Source of the DNA: Fidelibacterota bacterium
Lineage (GTDB): Bacteria > Fidelibacterota > Marinisomatia > SCGC-AAA003-L08 > JACNLC01
DNA length: 64,000 bases
Assembly: GCA_013204025.1 (NCBI GenBank)
Contig: JABMOW010000104.1
Span: 54,801-118,800 of the forward strand
Reading direction: 5' to 3'
In this document: one piece after another, positions 9,253 through 18,211 of the stretch
Position numbering within the stretch: the first letter of the stretch is position 1
How the letters are laid out: every line of letters starts with the position of its first letter
Made by a program: the position numbers and the translations under genes
The notes under the pieces: generated by a model
Databases searched by the model: none
What the model saw: the letters and a program-made list of their open reading frames with translations, nothing else
What the model was told of the DNA's origin: nothing

Positions 9253-11064
9253 TTATTCAGGTAGAACCTCCTGGATCGCGACCGCCAGTGCTCCGGGTCC
9301 CACATGGATTCCAAACAATGCGCCCACATCCACCAGATTAACTGATTTCATAGCGGGAACTTTATCAGTTAGTTCTTTCATTAGTTTTTCACCACTGGGC
9401 AGGTCATTGCCGTGGGCAACCAATACCCTGTATGATTTCCCTGGTTGGATTTTATTAAGAACAAAACTGGCCATTTTAGCATTCAGATTTTTCTTACCAA
9501 ACCGGATACCCGCAGTTTGGATATTACCTTTTGTGTTTATAGTCAGAATTGGGGAAATATTAAACAGGTCGGTAATCCTTTTTTTGGACGAATTAACACG
9601 CCCTCCTCTCACGGCATGACTGAGATCAGGTATGATGGCAAACAACTTCGTTTTAGATTTTGCTTCATCGATAATCTTCAAAATTTCGTCGTGTGACTTT
9701 CCAGCCTGTGCGGCTTCTGAAGCTGCCAAAACAATGAGTCCTTGTGCGATGGATACCGTACAGGAATCCACCACCGAAATATGCGAATCAGAAATCCGTT
9801 TGGATGCACTGACCGCAGACTGCCATGTACCGCTGAGCTTATGGGGTAAATGGATCGAAATGATGGATTTGTAATGTGACGAAATATACTGGTATTGCCG
9901 CCGAAAATCTCCGGGTGAGGGTTGAGATGTTTGTGGATGATGGGCTGATGTTGCAAGTTTCTGATAAAATTCCTGTGGGGTCATGGATACTTTATCAATG
10001 TATCCTTTGTCGCCAAAACTATACCTAACCGGCACCATGTGAACATCCAATTCATCATAATCCGGGAAGTCGGAACCAGAATCCGTTATAATGGCAACAT
10101 CTGCTCTTTTTGTATGAGAAATTTCCTGCTGTTTCTGCATGTCATCAACCTTCTGGCCATAGACGGTTCCATATTTATCGCAGATTTGAAAAACTTTTTC
10201 GGGTTCGTTGGAATGGATGTGAATCTTGACCTTTGTTTTCGATCCGGCAAATACCAGACTGTTCCCCATATCCATTAATTCTTTGCGAATGGGCTTATGC
10301 TGGATATCCTCACCCTTGATCATGCATTCGGTACAATACTGATAAGTGAGGTCAATCGTTTCTCCAGCACTCTGAATTTTCAAACTGGGGTATTTGCTGT
10401 AGTTTTGTACAATATAATCTTTGATGGACCCGGTGCTAATAAAGTCATGGATTCCATTCAACATATCAACGAATCCTTGAGCGCCGGCATCTACCACACC
10501 CGCTTTTCTCAATACTTCCAATTGGTACATTGTATTAGCGAGGGATTCTTCCGCTTTCTCTAGTCCGTTTTCCATGAGGGAGACAAAATCTGTGTTTCCG
10601 CTTTCAATCAGATTGATAAGGTGAGTGGAAAAATCGGTCAATACAGAAAGGATGGTTCCCTCTTTAGGTTCTGCCAGGGCTTCGCGAGCATATTTTGCGC
10701 CACATTCAATAGCAGCGGAAAATGCGGCGGTATCCATTTTGTGAATATCTGCTGCACCGTCGCACAGTCCTTGGAAAAACTGGGCTAAAATGACTCCTGA
10801 ATTTCCACGGGCACCATCTAATGCAGAGTCGGCTACCGTCATAAGCATTTTGTCAACATCCGGGTAAACCTGAGATTGTGTTCCTTCCAGGATAGCGTTG
10901 AGAGTAAAGGCCATATTGGTCCCGGTATCTCCGTCCGGAACAGGAAAAACATTGATCTTATTGAGGTAATCCTGTCTGGAAACGACTTTGTGAATGCCTG
11001 CAACCAAGGCTCTGTGCAATCGCGGTCCATCGAGGTAATTAATTTTCGTTGCCATTTGATTCAT
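9253..11064 (-). CDS. Fatty-acid kinase fusion: FakA-type DAK2 kinase joined to FakB/DegV lipid-binding domain
   Basis: 603 aa. Residues about 10-200 are a DhaL/DAK2 kinase domain with the nucleotide and metal motif PVPDGDTGTNM and SGARGNSG-like DGARGNSG. About 215-315 match the FakA middle domain (IHIHSNEPEKVF). From about 320 to the end it is a DegV/FakB domain, opening with TDSGSDFP and containing SGTWQSA and the GRVNSSKK loop. FakA and FakB are usually separate proteins that together phosphorylate exogenous fatty acids. Here kinase and fatty-acid carrier are one chain, lying directly upstream of plsY. A canonical FakA C-terminal domain appears replaced by DegV. Confidence 0.88.
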   Translation of the reverse strand: MNQMATKINYLDGPRLHRALVAGIHKVVSRQDYLNKINVFPVPDGDTGTNMAFTLNAILEGTQSQVYPDVDKMLMTVADSALDGARGNSGVILAQFFQGLCDGAADIHKMDTAAFSAAIECGAKYAREALAEPKEGTILSVLTDFSTHLINLIESGNTDFVSLMENGLEKAEESLANTMYQLEVLRKAGVVDAGAQGFVDMLNGIHDFISTGSIKDYIVQNYSKYPSLKIQSAGETIDLTYQYCTECMIKGEDIQHKPIRKELMDMGNSLVFAGSKTKVKIHIHSNEPEKVFQICDKYGTVYGQKVDDMQKQQEISHTKRADVAIITDSGSDFPDYDELDVHMVPVRYSFGDKGYIDKVSMTPQEFYQKLATSAHHPQTSQPSPGDFRRQYQYISSHYKSIISIHLPHKLSGTWQSAVSASKRISDSHISVVDSCTVSIAQGLIVLAASEAAQAGKSHDEILKIIDEAKSKTKLFAIIPDLSHAVRGGRVNSSKKRITDLFNISPILTINTKGNIQTAGIRFGKKNLNAKMASFVLNKIQPGKSYRVLVAHGNDLPSGEKLMKELTDKVPAMKSVNLVDVGALFGIHVGPGALAVAIQEVLPE

Positions 11065-11413
11065 AATTTATCCTTACATCCTGTAAAGGTTACGTAATTT
11101 TTTAAAAATTGGTCAACTCCTTTTGAGTCGTGTAATCTTCAAAATAATATTGGGTGGCATTTTCAACAAGACCAAACCAAATTAGATGGCTCGTCAATGT
11201 TGAATTTTACAAAAGATTGCTCACTTTGATAGTTAATTGACTATACACTTTGTCCAAACTTCATTTCACAGTGCTCCATGATCGTAATCTTGTTTATCAT
11301 AAATCGTATTAATTCAGACACACCGGGAACAACGGCAATAAAATTGCGTTAGCGACCGTGAAGTTTGATTAAAATGACTAAATAATAAACCTTCCTTCTC
11401 CTTTGTTGTGGTT
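11065..11413. other. Intergenic stretch upstream of the FakA-FakB fusion gene
   Basis: About 350 bases of AT-rich DNA. I see no coding pattern on either strand and no convincing structured RNA. It presumably contains the promoter for the minus-strand fakAB-plsY operon. Confidence 0.6.
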
Positions 11414-11457
11414 AAAACCAGAAGGGATTCTCGCCCGAGAGTCCCTTCTGGTTTTTA
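11414..11457 (-). terminator. Rho-independent terminator at the stop of the glycosyltransferase gene
   Basis: A perfect 14-bp inverted repeat (AAAACCAGAAGGGA and its complement, 11414-11427 and 11442-11455) with an inner CTCTCG/CGAGAA-like extension. The stem abuts the stop codon, and runs of T flank it on both strands, so it could act in either direction. Confidence 0.85.
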
Positions 11458-12597
11458 AGCCGAATTTTCCTTCTTCAATTCTGAAAAATACTTCAATAAA
11501 CGAATCGTTTTCAAGCCATCGAACCACCGATTGAACTGCATCGTGAAATGTACGTCTGTGGGAGACGACCTCTGTAAACTGTTCCATACGGATTCAATTT
11601 TTTCCTTTTTCAGGAGTGAAGATAAATGAAGGTGAATCAGTTCGCTTTCCGATAAAACAGAATCAAGCATCCTGTCCTTCGCTGACTGTCCCAACGACAA
11701 CCATTCCTTCAATATTTTAAACGCATTATCAGAATAATGTAGCAAAGACATGTCAACGCCGGATCGCGCCTGTACCATTCGGAAACCGGTACCCAAATAC
11801 ACCCGATTTTCCGGGCGAGCAGAGGGGTGGATCAATACTTCCCGGATCCATCGCACATCGCAGAATTTTGCTAATTCCTGTAAAAAATAAAAATCTTCTG
11901 TGGCTTTTTTACGAGGCATGCCACCCACCGAAACGTACGCTGCCGCCGTTGTTACCATCGTTGATCCCACCGCTGGATATCCGTAAATGGATCCCGCATT
12001 TTTCATCTTGTCTGCGGTTTTGACAAGGAAATTCTCATAATGGGTAATGGCCTCATCCATCATCTGTTCACTGCTACGCCGATGAAAAAATCCCACTACC
12101 GCCGCCTGCCATTTATTTTCACGGCGATCATCCCATATGTGCTGAAGATAATTTTTTTCAAAGGTACAATCCGCGTCAGTGGAGAGTAGCAGTGTATCCG
12201 GTTCGGAATAGGATAATGCAAGGTCGAGCCCGATTTTACGGGCAACACCCACACCGGCAATTTTATCCGGGAAAGCCAATCCGGGAGAGAACGCATCAAC
12301 CACCCCCAGATCGAACGAGAACCTGGAATTTCTTAAATAAATGAGCGTTGATTCATTGTTTTTCTGCACCGTTTCATCAGCCGATTCACCATTGTTTACG
12401 ATAACGATGACGGCTGTATTTTTCAGCAAGTTCGGAGATTGATGCTGTAACGATTCCAGAGTATCGGGCAGAGAATTGAACTCAGCATAAGCGGGGATCA
12501 CAATGATTCGGGGGTACGATTTTGTAAATTTAGGCTTAATCGTCCAAGCACCGGGAATAGTTTTCTTCCGCAAATAAGCGCTGAACGAATCAATCAA
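11455..12597 (-). CDS. Family-2-like glycosyltransferase
   Basis: 380 aa, soluble, GT-A fold. The N-terminal strand reads RIIVIPAYAEFNSL, the DxD-type metal motif is STDADC (about residue 140), and GGMPRKKATEDFYF supplies the acidic acceptor-site motif. There is no C-terminal membrane region. The start overlaps the stop of miaA by 4 bases, so both are probably cotranscribed although unrelated in function. Donor and acceptor are unknown. Similar proteins are annotated as family 2 glycosyltransferases of the cell envelope. Confidence 0.8.
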   Translation of the reverse strand: MIDSFSAYLRKKTIPGAWTIKPKFTKSYPRIIVIPAYAEFNSLPDTLESLQHQSPNLLKNTAVIVIVNNGESADETVQKNNESTLIYLRNSRFSFDLGVVDAFSPGLAFPDKIAGVGVARKIGLDLALSYSEPDTLLLSTDADCTFEKNYLQHIWDDRRENKWQAAVVGFFHRRSSEQMMDEAITHYENFLVKTADKMKNAGSIYGYPAVGSTMVTTAAAYVSVGGMPRKKATEDFYFLQELAKFCDVRWIREVLIHPSARPENRVYLGTGFRMVQARSGVDMSLLHYSDNAFKILKEWLSLGQSAKDRMLDSVLSESELIHLHLSSLLKKEKIESVWNSLQRSSPTDVHFTMQFNRWFDGLKTIRLLKYFSELKKENSA

Positions 12598-13520
12598 GGT
12601 TTGCCTCTTGCGTTAATCAGCTCTATGGCGGTTTCGAAGTTTCCATAGGGTATCCAGTGGATGACGATCCCCCGTTTTTCCATGTGGCGGAAAAAGGTCA
12701 TCTGCCGTTTGGAGAACTGGTGAATCGCTGTATTCAGTTTCTGAAACATGTCATTCCATGATAATTTTCCTGCCAGATGCTGCCCGATGAACCGGTACTC
12801 CAGCCCGAAATAGTTCAACCGTTCGAAGGTGATACCGGAATCCAAAAGCGACCTTACCTCTTCGATCATTCCGAGTTCCAGTCGGTGCTTCAGACGAGAG
12901 GTAATCCGTTTTTTTACTTCGTCTCGGGGATATGTGACCCCCAGCACTACTGGGTTTTGGATTGTAACGGGTGGTTCCAGCTCCACCCCCGAATGGACAG
13001 CAATCTCGATGGCACGGATCAACCGTTTACGGTGGATTAGATCACTGGTGTTGTGATGTTCCGGTTTCAGAGTCAGTAGCTTTTCGCGGAGATCTTCAAT
13101 GGTGCAGGTTGACAGTTCTGCCCGGAGTGATTCATCCGGGGGAACTGGGCAAAGCTTAAACCCCAGCAAAACAGATTCGATGTACAGACCAGTTCCGCCA
13201 CACAACACCGGGCATTTCCCCTCATTGAGCATGGATTGATACTTGGGATAAAAATTTCGCTGAAAATCGAAGACACTGTGGTCCTGCTGGGGGTCTAAAA
13301 TATCGATGAGGTGAAAAGGGATGAACCGATGAGGTAGTTTGTACTCAGATAGATCTTTACCGGTGCCGATGTCCATTTTGCGGTATACTTGTCTGGAGTC
13401 CGCGGAGATGATCTCCGAATCAATGGCATCAGCGATCTGAACTGCCAACTGCGTCTTGCCCGTAGCAGTGGGACCCAGAACGACGACGAGGTCAATAGAT
13501 GAATTTTGAATTGGTGTCAT
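12594..13520 (-). CDS. miaA: tRNA dimethylallyltransferase MiaA
   Basis: 308 aa, the usual family length. It adds a dimethylallyl group to A37 of tRNAs reading UNN codons. The P-loop GPTATGKTQLA, the SADSRQVYRKMDIGTGK motif and the GGTGLYIES motif are intact, and the C-terminal region carries FKRRQMTFFR-like FSKRQMTFFR. It is the first gene of a two-gene unit with the glycosyltransferase and diverges from the SSS transporter. Confidence 0.97.
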   Translation of the reverse strand: MTPIQNSSIDLVVVLGPTATGKTQLAVQIADAIDSEIISADSRQVYRKMDIGTGKDLSEYKLPHRFIPFHLIDILDPQQDHSVFDFQRNFYPKYQSMLNEGKCPVLCGGTGLYIESVLLGFKLCPVPPDESLRAELSTCTIEDLREKLLTLKPEHHNTSDLIHRKRLIRAIEIAVHSGVELEPPVTIQNPVVLGVTYPRDEVKKRITSRLKHRLELGMIEEVRSLLDSGITFERLNYFGLEYRFIGQHLAGKLSWNDMFQKLNTAIHQFSKRQMTFFRHMEKRGIVIHWIPYGNFETAIELINARGKP

Positions 13521-13860
13521 CGGGACAATTTACAAGTATTTAAAAATGAAACAAATAAACCTAATTTGGTTTCAAATCGTCAAACCAAGTATTTTTCGAA
13601 GAGTTATCAAATGTTGTATTTATTACTAGAATCCAAGTAATTATAGATACATTAGAAAAATGGTACTACTAAATCATACCATAACATTGACAGGACTGAT
13701 AAATAAGATTATTCACTCGCCCCTCGCCTCCAAAAACCCCATCTCCCGTACATATCCTTTTTCTTAAATTTATTTGAAGGTCGTCTCCCGAATGGAATGA
13801 TTTCATCTCGGCAGTGACGACTGATCGATTTTAACCGTTAATCTTCAACAAGGATACATT
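13521..13860. other. Divergent intergenic region between miaA and the SSS symporter
   Basis: 340 bases with AT-rich blocks at 13540-13720. It must hold both promoters. I see no hairpin, riboswitch-like block or small reading frame worth calling. An AAGGA ribosome site precedes the symporter ATG. Confidence 0.6.
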
Positions 13861-15342
13861 ATGCTCATTGCCTGGATTGCTCTGCTGATCTATGTGGCGA
13901 TTACTCTCGCCATCGGCTGGTACTCGTACACCAAACAGCAGACAGAAGCCGACCACTGGACCGCCGGTCGAAAGTTGAGTCCGCTTTCGGTGGGATTGTC
14001 GCTTTCCGCCGGATTCATGTCCGTGTCGTGGTCCTGCGTGTATGCGGTGCAGTTGTTCTATTGGTACGGCATCGGTGCCTTCTGGATCATCACCTTTCCC
14101 TGGCTCATCGCCCTGTGGATGATCTATAAACTCTCCGGGAAATACCATCAGTTGACCGCCTTCAGTCAGCCAGAAATGGTGGGTGGTCGGTTCGGTTCAT
14201 CTGCCCGGAAATCTGTTGCCTTGGCATTGGCGTTTGTGTTTCTGGTGTGGGGCGGTGCTGAAATTTACGTGGCTGCGAATCTGCTGTCACCGGAATTGGG
14301 GATTTCCCTCAATTGGGTGATTGTTATCATCAGTGTGGTGGTGGGTATTTACATGACCTTTGGGGGATTCCGAGCTGTTGTCACCACGGATAAACTGCAA
14401 TTCGTTTTAGTGGCATTGTACATCTTGTTCATCGCCGGTCTGGCATGGACAGGCCTATCCCAATCCGGAGGTACTTTTTTACCGGATATTGCGACCACCG
14501 GTGCTAAGTCCGGGGTGAGTTGGGTGGCGTTGTTCTCACCGGGCATCATGATCATTCTGTTGACGCTGGTGGCGTACTTACCCGGCTGGATATTCGAAGC
14601 AGACCTGTGGTTGCGGGTACAGGCAGCTGAAAGTCCTCAAGCCGCTCGAAAAGGGGTCATCATCGGTGCCGTAAACGGATTTCTCTTTGTAGGGATCATC
14701 CCCATGTTCATTGGTATCGCTGCACTGAAATTATATCCTATGACTGCCGGTGCTTTCCCCGCTCATATTGGCTTTGAGGGAGATGCCATTTTCGCTACCC
14801 TCGCCGCTGACTACGCCCCGGCCTGGCTGAAGCTCATCCTTACTCTGGGACTGGTGGCCGCCGCCATGAGCACCATCGATACCTGCCTGAATGTAATGGG
14901 GTTGAGCATTGCTTATGACTTTTCCCATGACAAACCTATTTCACAAAAAACCGGATTTTCAAAAGCAGTTACAGCCCTTACGGTTGTGGTTGCCATGCTG
15001 TTTTCGATGTCCATCAATTCATTGTGGGATATTTTTTATCTGTCTTCCGGTATCCTCACAACCGCGGTGGCGTTCCCGGTAGCAGCCGTGTTCATGAAAC
15101 ATGCCAGCCGTCGAGGGGTGTTCCTGTCGTCGGTTTTCGGGTTTGTGGGAACGGTTGCGGCATACTATGGTGAAACTCGTGGATTTCTGGATCGCATCGA
15201 ACCGGCGTGGCTCATTGAATCCTATTTGGGATACATCTTGTGGGGACTGGGATTTGCTATCATCGGATACTGGACCGGAAAATGGACAGCCACCGAATCG
15301 GTAGATTCCCTCAACAATAACAATGGAGGAAAAACCTCATGA
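13861..15342 (+). CDS. Sodium:solute symporter (SSS/SLC5 family)
   Basis: 493 aa with about 13 hydrophobic helices in LeuT-fold order. Family landmarks include AGRKLSPLSVGLSLSAGFMS in the first unwound helix and the GGFRAVVTTDKLQ motif in TM5. The solute cannot be assigned; the group includes carriers for sugars, proline and carboxylates. GC content is higher than in the flanking minus-strand genes, which may reflect different history. Its stop overlaps the rmuC start (ATGA), so it heads a three-gene operon. Confidence 0.9.
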   Translation: MLIAWIALLIYVAITLAIGWYSYTKQQTEADHWTAGRKLSPLSVGLSLSAGFMSVSWSCVYAVQLFYWYGIGAFWIITFPWLIALWMIYKLSGKYHQLTAFSQPEMVGGRFGSSARKSVALALAFVFLVWGGAEIYVAANLLSPELGISLNWVIVIISVVVGIYMTFGGFRAVVTTDKLQFVLVALYILFIAGLAWTGLSQSGGTFLPDIATTGAKSGVSWVALFSPGIMIILLTLVAYLPGWIFEADLWLRVQAAESPQAARKGVIIGAVNGFLFVGIIPMFIGIAALKLYPMTAGAFPAHIGFEGDAIFATLAADYAPAWLKLILTLGLVAAAMSTIDTCLNVMGLSIAYDFSHDKPISQKTGFSKAVTALTVVVAMLFSMSINSLWDIFYLSSGILTTAVAFPVAAVFMKHASRRGVFLSSVFGFVGTVAAYYGETRGFLDRIEPAWLIESYLGYILWGLGFAIIGYWTGKWTATESVDSLNNNNGGKTS

Positions 15343-16643
15343 CCGATACAATCATCACAATCGGTGTACTATTCATCGGAATTATTACCGGATGGCTTTT
15401 GAAAAAGAAGACAGGCAAAGATATTTCTCCGTCGGAGGTGGAATCCCTAAAGGAACAATTGGACGTTTCGAAAAATTCCGGTATTGCTCTCACTACCCGG
15501 CTGGAAGAAGCGGAAAAGCGGTTAACCGAAATGGACCAACTGCGCAACATCTTGAAAGAATCCGAACGGGCAGAGGCCACAGCGAGGACCCGTGTAGATG
15601 AGATATCCAAACAGTTAGTGGAAGAAAAAGCAAGACTGTTGGAAATCCGAAAGGAGATGGAAAATGCCTTTAAAGCTCTGGCGGGTGAGGCCATACAGAG
15701 CAATTCCGAGGAGTTCATCAAGCTTGCAAATGAAAAATTCAAATCGGTAGTGGATACCAACGAAGAGAAACTCACGAAAAAAAAGGAGCTTATCGACCAG
15801 AATCTGGGAGAAATGAAAACAACGTTGAAAGGATTGAGCGATCAATCCACCGAACTGAATACTCGATTGCAGGAGAATCGTTTGGAAACAGAGAAACTCC
15901 GCCAAACGGCTAGCGGTCTCCGGGAAGTACTGTCATCCTCGCAAAAGCGTGGGCAGTGGGGCGAGCGGATGGTGGAGGATATCCTCCAGTTCATCGGATT
16001 GGTAAAAGGTATTAATTACCTGAAACAGTCTAGCGTGGAGTCTGGTGAGAAACCCGACTATACGTTCCTGCTCCCCAAAGAGAAGGTCCTCAATATGGAC
16101 GTGAAGTTCCCGCTGGCACATTATGAAGAATATGTTGGCGCCACGGACGACCATCATCGGAAAACGGAAAAAGATCATTTTTTGAAGGACGTGAAAAATC
16201 ACATCAAAGCGGTGGCGGGACGGGCATATGTCAATCCCGGTGAAGGTACATTGGACTATGTAATGCTGTTCATCCCCAATGAGTCCATTTACGGTTTCGT
16301 GAATATGGAAGACCCGGGACTTATCACCTATGCGCTGGAAAATAAAGTGCTGCTGTGTTCGCCACTCACCCTATATGCAGTGTTATCGCTGATCCATCAA
16401 GCCACGAAAAATTTTGCTATGGAAGACAAAGCCACCGAAGTGATGAACCTGGTGAACGAGTTCAGGAAGCAGTGGAAACTCTTTGCAGACATGCTGGATA
16501 AAATGGGCAGAAGCCTGGAGACCGCCACAAAAGATTATCAGTCCCTCACCACTACCCGTTCACGGCAGTTGGAAAAACCACTACAGAAAATCGAAGAATT
16601 ATCTTCCGGTAATCAGACCGATCTATTGGAATCATCCGAATGA
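15339..16643 (+). CDS. rmuC: DNA recombination protein RmuC
   Basis: 434 aa. One N-terminal membrane anchor (about residues 2-22) is followed by a long coiled coil (about 30-190) and the RmuC nuclease-like domain, with the family block KRGQWGERMVEDIL and later DYVMLFIPNE. RmuC limits inversions at short inverted repeats. It overlaps both neighbours by 4 bases in an SSS-rmuC-GNAT operon, an arrangement without clear functional logic. Confidence 0.93.
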   Translation: MTDTIITIGVLFIGIITGWLLKKKTGKDISPSEVESLKEQLDVSKNSGIALTTRLEEAEKRLTEMDQLRNILKESERAEATARTRVDEISKQLVEEKARLLEIRKEMENAFKALAGEAIQSNSEEFIKLANEKFKSVVDTNEEKLTKKKELIDQNLGEMKTTLKGLSDQSTELNTRLQENRLETEKLRQTASGLREVLSSSQKRGQWGERMVEDILQFIGLVKGINYLKQSSVESGEKPDYTFLLPKEKVLNMDVKFPLAHYEEYVGATDDHHRKTEKDHFLKDVKNHIKAVAGRAYVNPGEGTLDYVMLFIPNESIYGFVNMEDPGLITYALENKVLLCSPLTLYAVLSLIHQATKNFAMEDKATEVMNLVNEFRKQWKLFADMLDKMGRSLETATKDYQSLTTTRSRQLEKPLQKIEELSSGNQTDLLESSE

Positions 16644-17179
16644 CCCCGCCGATAATGCTTCCCGAATTTCAAACAGAGCGACTTTTTGCACGTCCGTTGA
16701 AAAAATCGGATATCGACGCCATGCACACGCTCCACCGGAACTCGAACGTGATGAAGTATATCCACAAACCGGAAGAAACCATGGAAGAAACGCTTGCCAC
16801 CTACAAACGGGTCATGGACTATCACGAGAGAAATCCGCAATTTGGACTATGGTCTGTATTATTAAAGGATGGCGCGTATATGGGATGGATCATCCTGAAA
16901 CATCTGGATAATACCGCCGATGTTGAGATTGGGTATCGGTTTCTCCCTGAATTCTGGGGGAAAGGGTATGCCACCGAAATTGGCTACGTCGTTCGGAATT
17001 ACGGATTTCAGGAATTGGAACTTCCCACCATTGTGGGTGTCACCCTCCCGGAAAATATCGCTTCCCAACGGGTTCTGGAAAAAATCGGACTCACCTACCG
17101 AAAACCAGCCCACTACTACGGGGTGGATGTATCCTTTTATCAGATGGAAAATCCTGGGGAGGATAAAACCACGAATTGA
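16640..17179 (+). CDS. GNAT-family N-acetyltransferase (RimJ/RimL-like)
   Basis: 179 aa. It opens with the RimJ/RimL pattern TERLFARPL, and has the acetyl-CoA loop region PEFWGKGYATE and the C-terminal NxxSxRVLEKIG-like NIASQRVLEKIG. The substrate may be a protein N-terminus or a small amine. Last gene of the SSS-rmuC operon. Confidence 0.9.
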   Translation: MTPPIMLPEFQTERLFARPLKKSDIDAMHTLHRNSNVMKYIHKPEETMEETLATYKRVMDYHERNPQFGLWSVLLKDGAYMGWIILKHLDNTADVEIGYRFLPEFWGKGYATEIGYVVRNYGFQELELPTIVGVTLPENIASQRVLEKIGLTYRKPAHYYGVDVSFYQMENPGEDKTTN

Positions 17180-17196
17180 CACGAAATAAAGAAAGA

Positions 17197-17362
17197 GTTT
17201 AACAAGTTAGCGAGTTAATAGGTAGACAGGTTGGGGAAGGAAATGAGTGGCAGCGGTAATGGCAGTCTGGCTCGTTTAAAATTCTTCATAAAATATTCCC
17301 ATCCACGACTAACGGTCAAATGCTGATCTGGGAGTGGAAGAAGTTTAACAAGGTAGCGAGTT
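17197..17362. repeat. Two direct 20-bp repeats in a gene-free stretch
   Basis: GTTTAACAAGTTAGCGAGT at 17197-17215 recurs at 17343-17361 with one change (T to G), 146 bases apart. Short repeats based on GTTAACAAG are often dispersed in intergenic DNA. The whole gap 17180-17508 otherwise holds nothing that I can call. Confidence 0.6.
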
Positions 17363-17508
17363 GGGGAATTTGGGAAAAATTATCATTTGATAATTGACAG
17401 AGAAATGGACAAGTTGATCAAACCAAATCTGACTTTAAATACTACACCTCGGGTGTGCGGATTTTGCTGAAACTCCCGGTGGATTAGGAGCCTCGCAAAG
17501 TTTTAATA

Positions 17509-18045
17509 TCATGATTCACAAATGGCTTTGAGAGAGGCTAATCCTTCTCCGAATGCCTTACCCATGGCATCTTCGTTATTCATAAAAAGCATGATAAAAT
17601 TAAAAGGGTAAGGAATTTCTGCCTCGAATCCCCAAGTGGCCATGGTTGTTGTCCCTATGGGTAATAACTTGATATAGGCGTTGGTTTCGCTCTCGTAGGG
17701 CTCATGAAACATCAATTTGGTATCCAGCCGATTGGGCGGATCGATATTCGTAATCTCCTGACTACCTGATCCCATATCTTTATTCCCTTCCCAGGATTGT
17801 TTTGCACCCACGGTTCCGTCAATACCCGTTAAGGTTGAGATCATTTGAGGGTCCATTTGCATCCAAGGACTCCACCTGTCCATCGCTTTGAATGTGGACA
17901 CGTTCAACCAGACGATTTCTTTTGGTTGATTAATGGTAATGGACTGCTCATACTGGTAATCATTCGACACCAGCAATCCGCCAACCAATAACACAATAAC
18001 AGCCAAGAATAGAACCAATCCAATGAATTTGAATAGTGATTTCAT
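17509..18045 (-). CDS. SRPBCC (START-like) family protein with N-terminal membrane anchor
   Basis: 178 aa. Residues 5-27 form a membrane anchor or signal anchor. The rest has the SRPBCC start pattern: a QSITINQPKEIVW strand, then the WSPWMQMDP segment. These folds bind hydrophobic ligands such as lipids; many such proteins are annotated polyketide cyclase/dehydrase-like without evidence. It is a single gene with no informative neighbours. Confidence 0.8.
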   Translation of the reverse strand: MKSLFKFIGLVLFLAVIVLLVGGLLVSNDYQYEQSITINQPKEIVWLNVSTFKAMDRWSPWMQMDPQMISTLTGIDGTVGAKQSWEGNKDMGSGSQEITNIDPPNRLDTKLMFHEPYESETNAYIKLLPIGTTTMATWGFEAEIPYPFNFIMLFMNNEDAMGKAFGEGLASLKAICES

Positions 18046-18211
18046 ACAATCCTTCCTTTCCTATTTACTTTCAATTTTAATCAGATTATTGGTAATAAAA
18101 CAGGCATAATATTCCTGAATTTCTACTGGTCGTCCCACAGTTACATCGGCATAAAACTGGTTTTAAATACGCGAACTTTTCTTTCTCGATTTTCCTACCA
18201 GATTGGAATTC

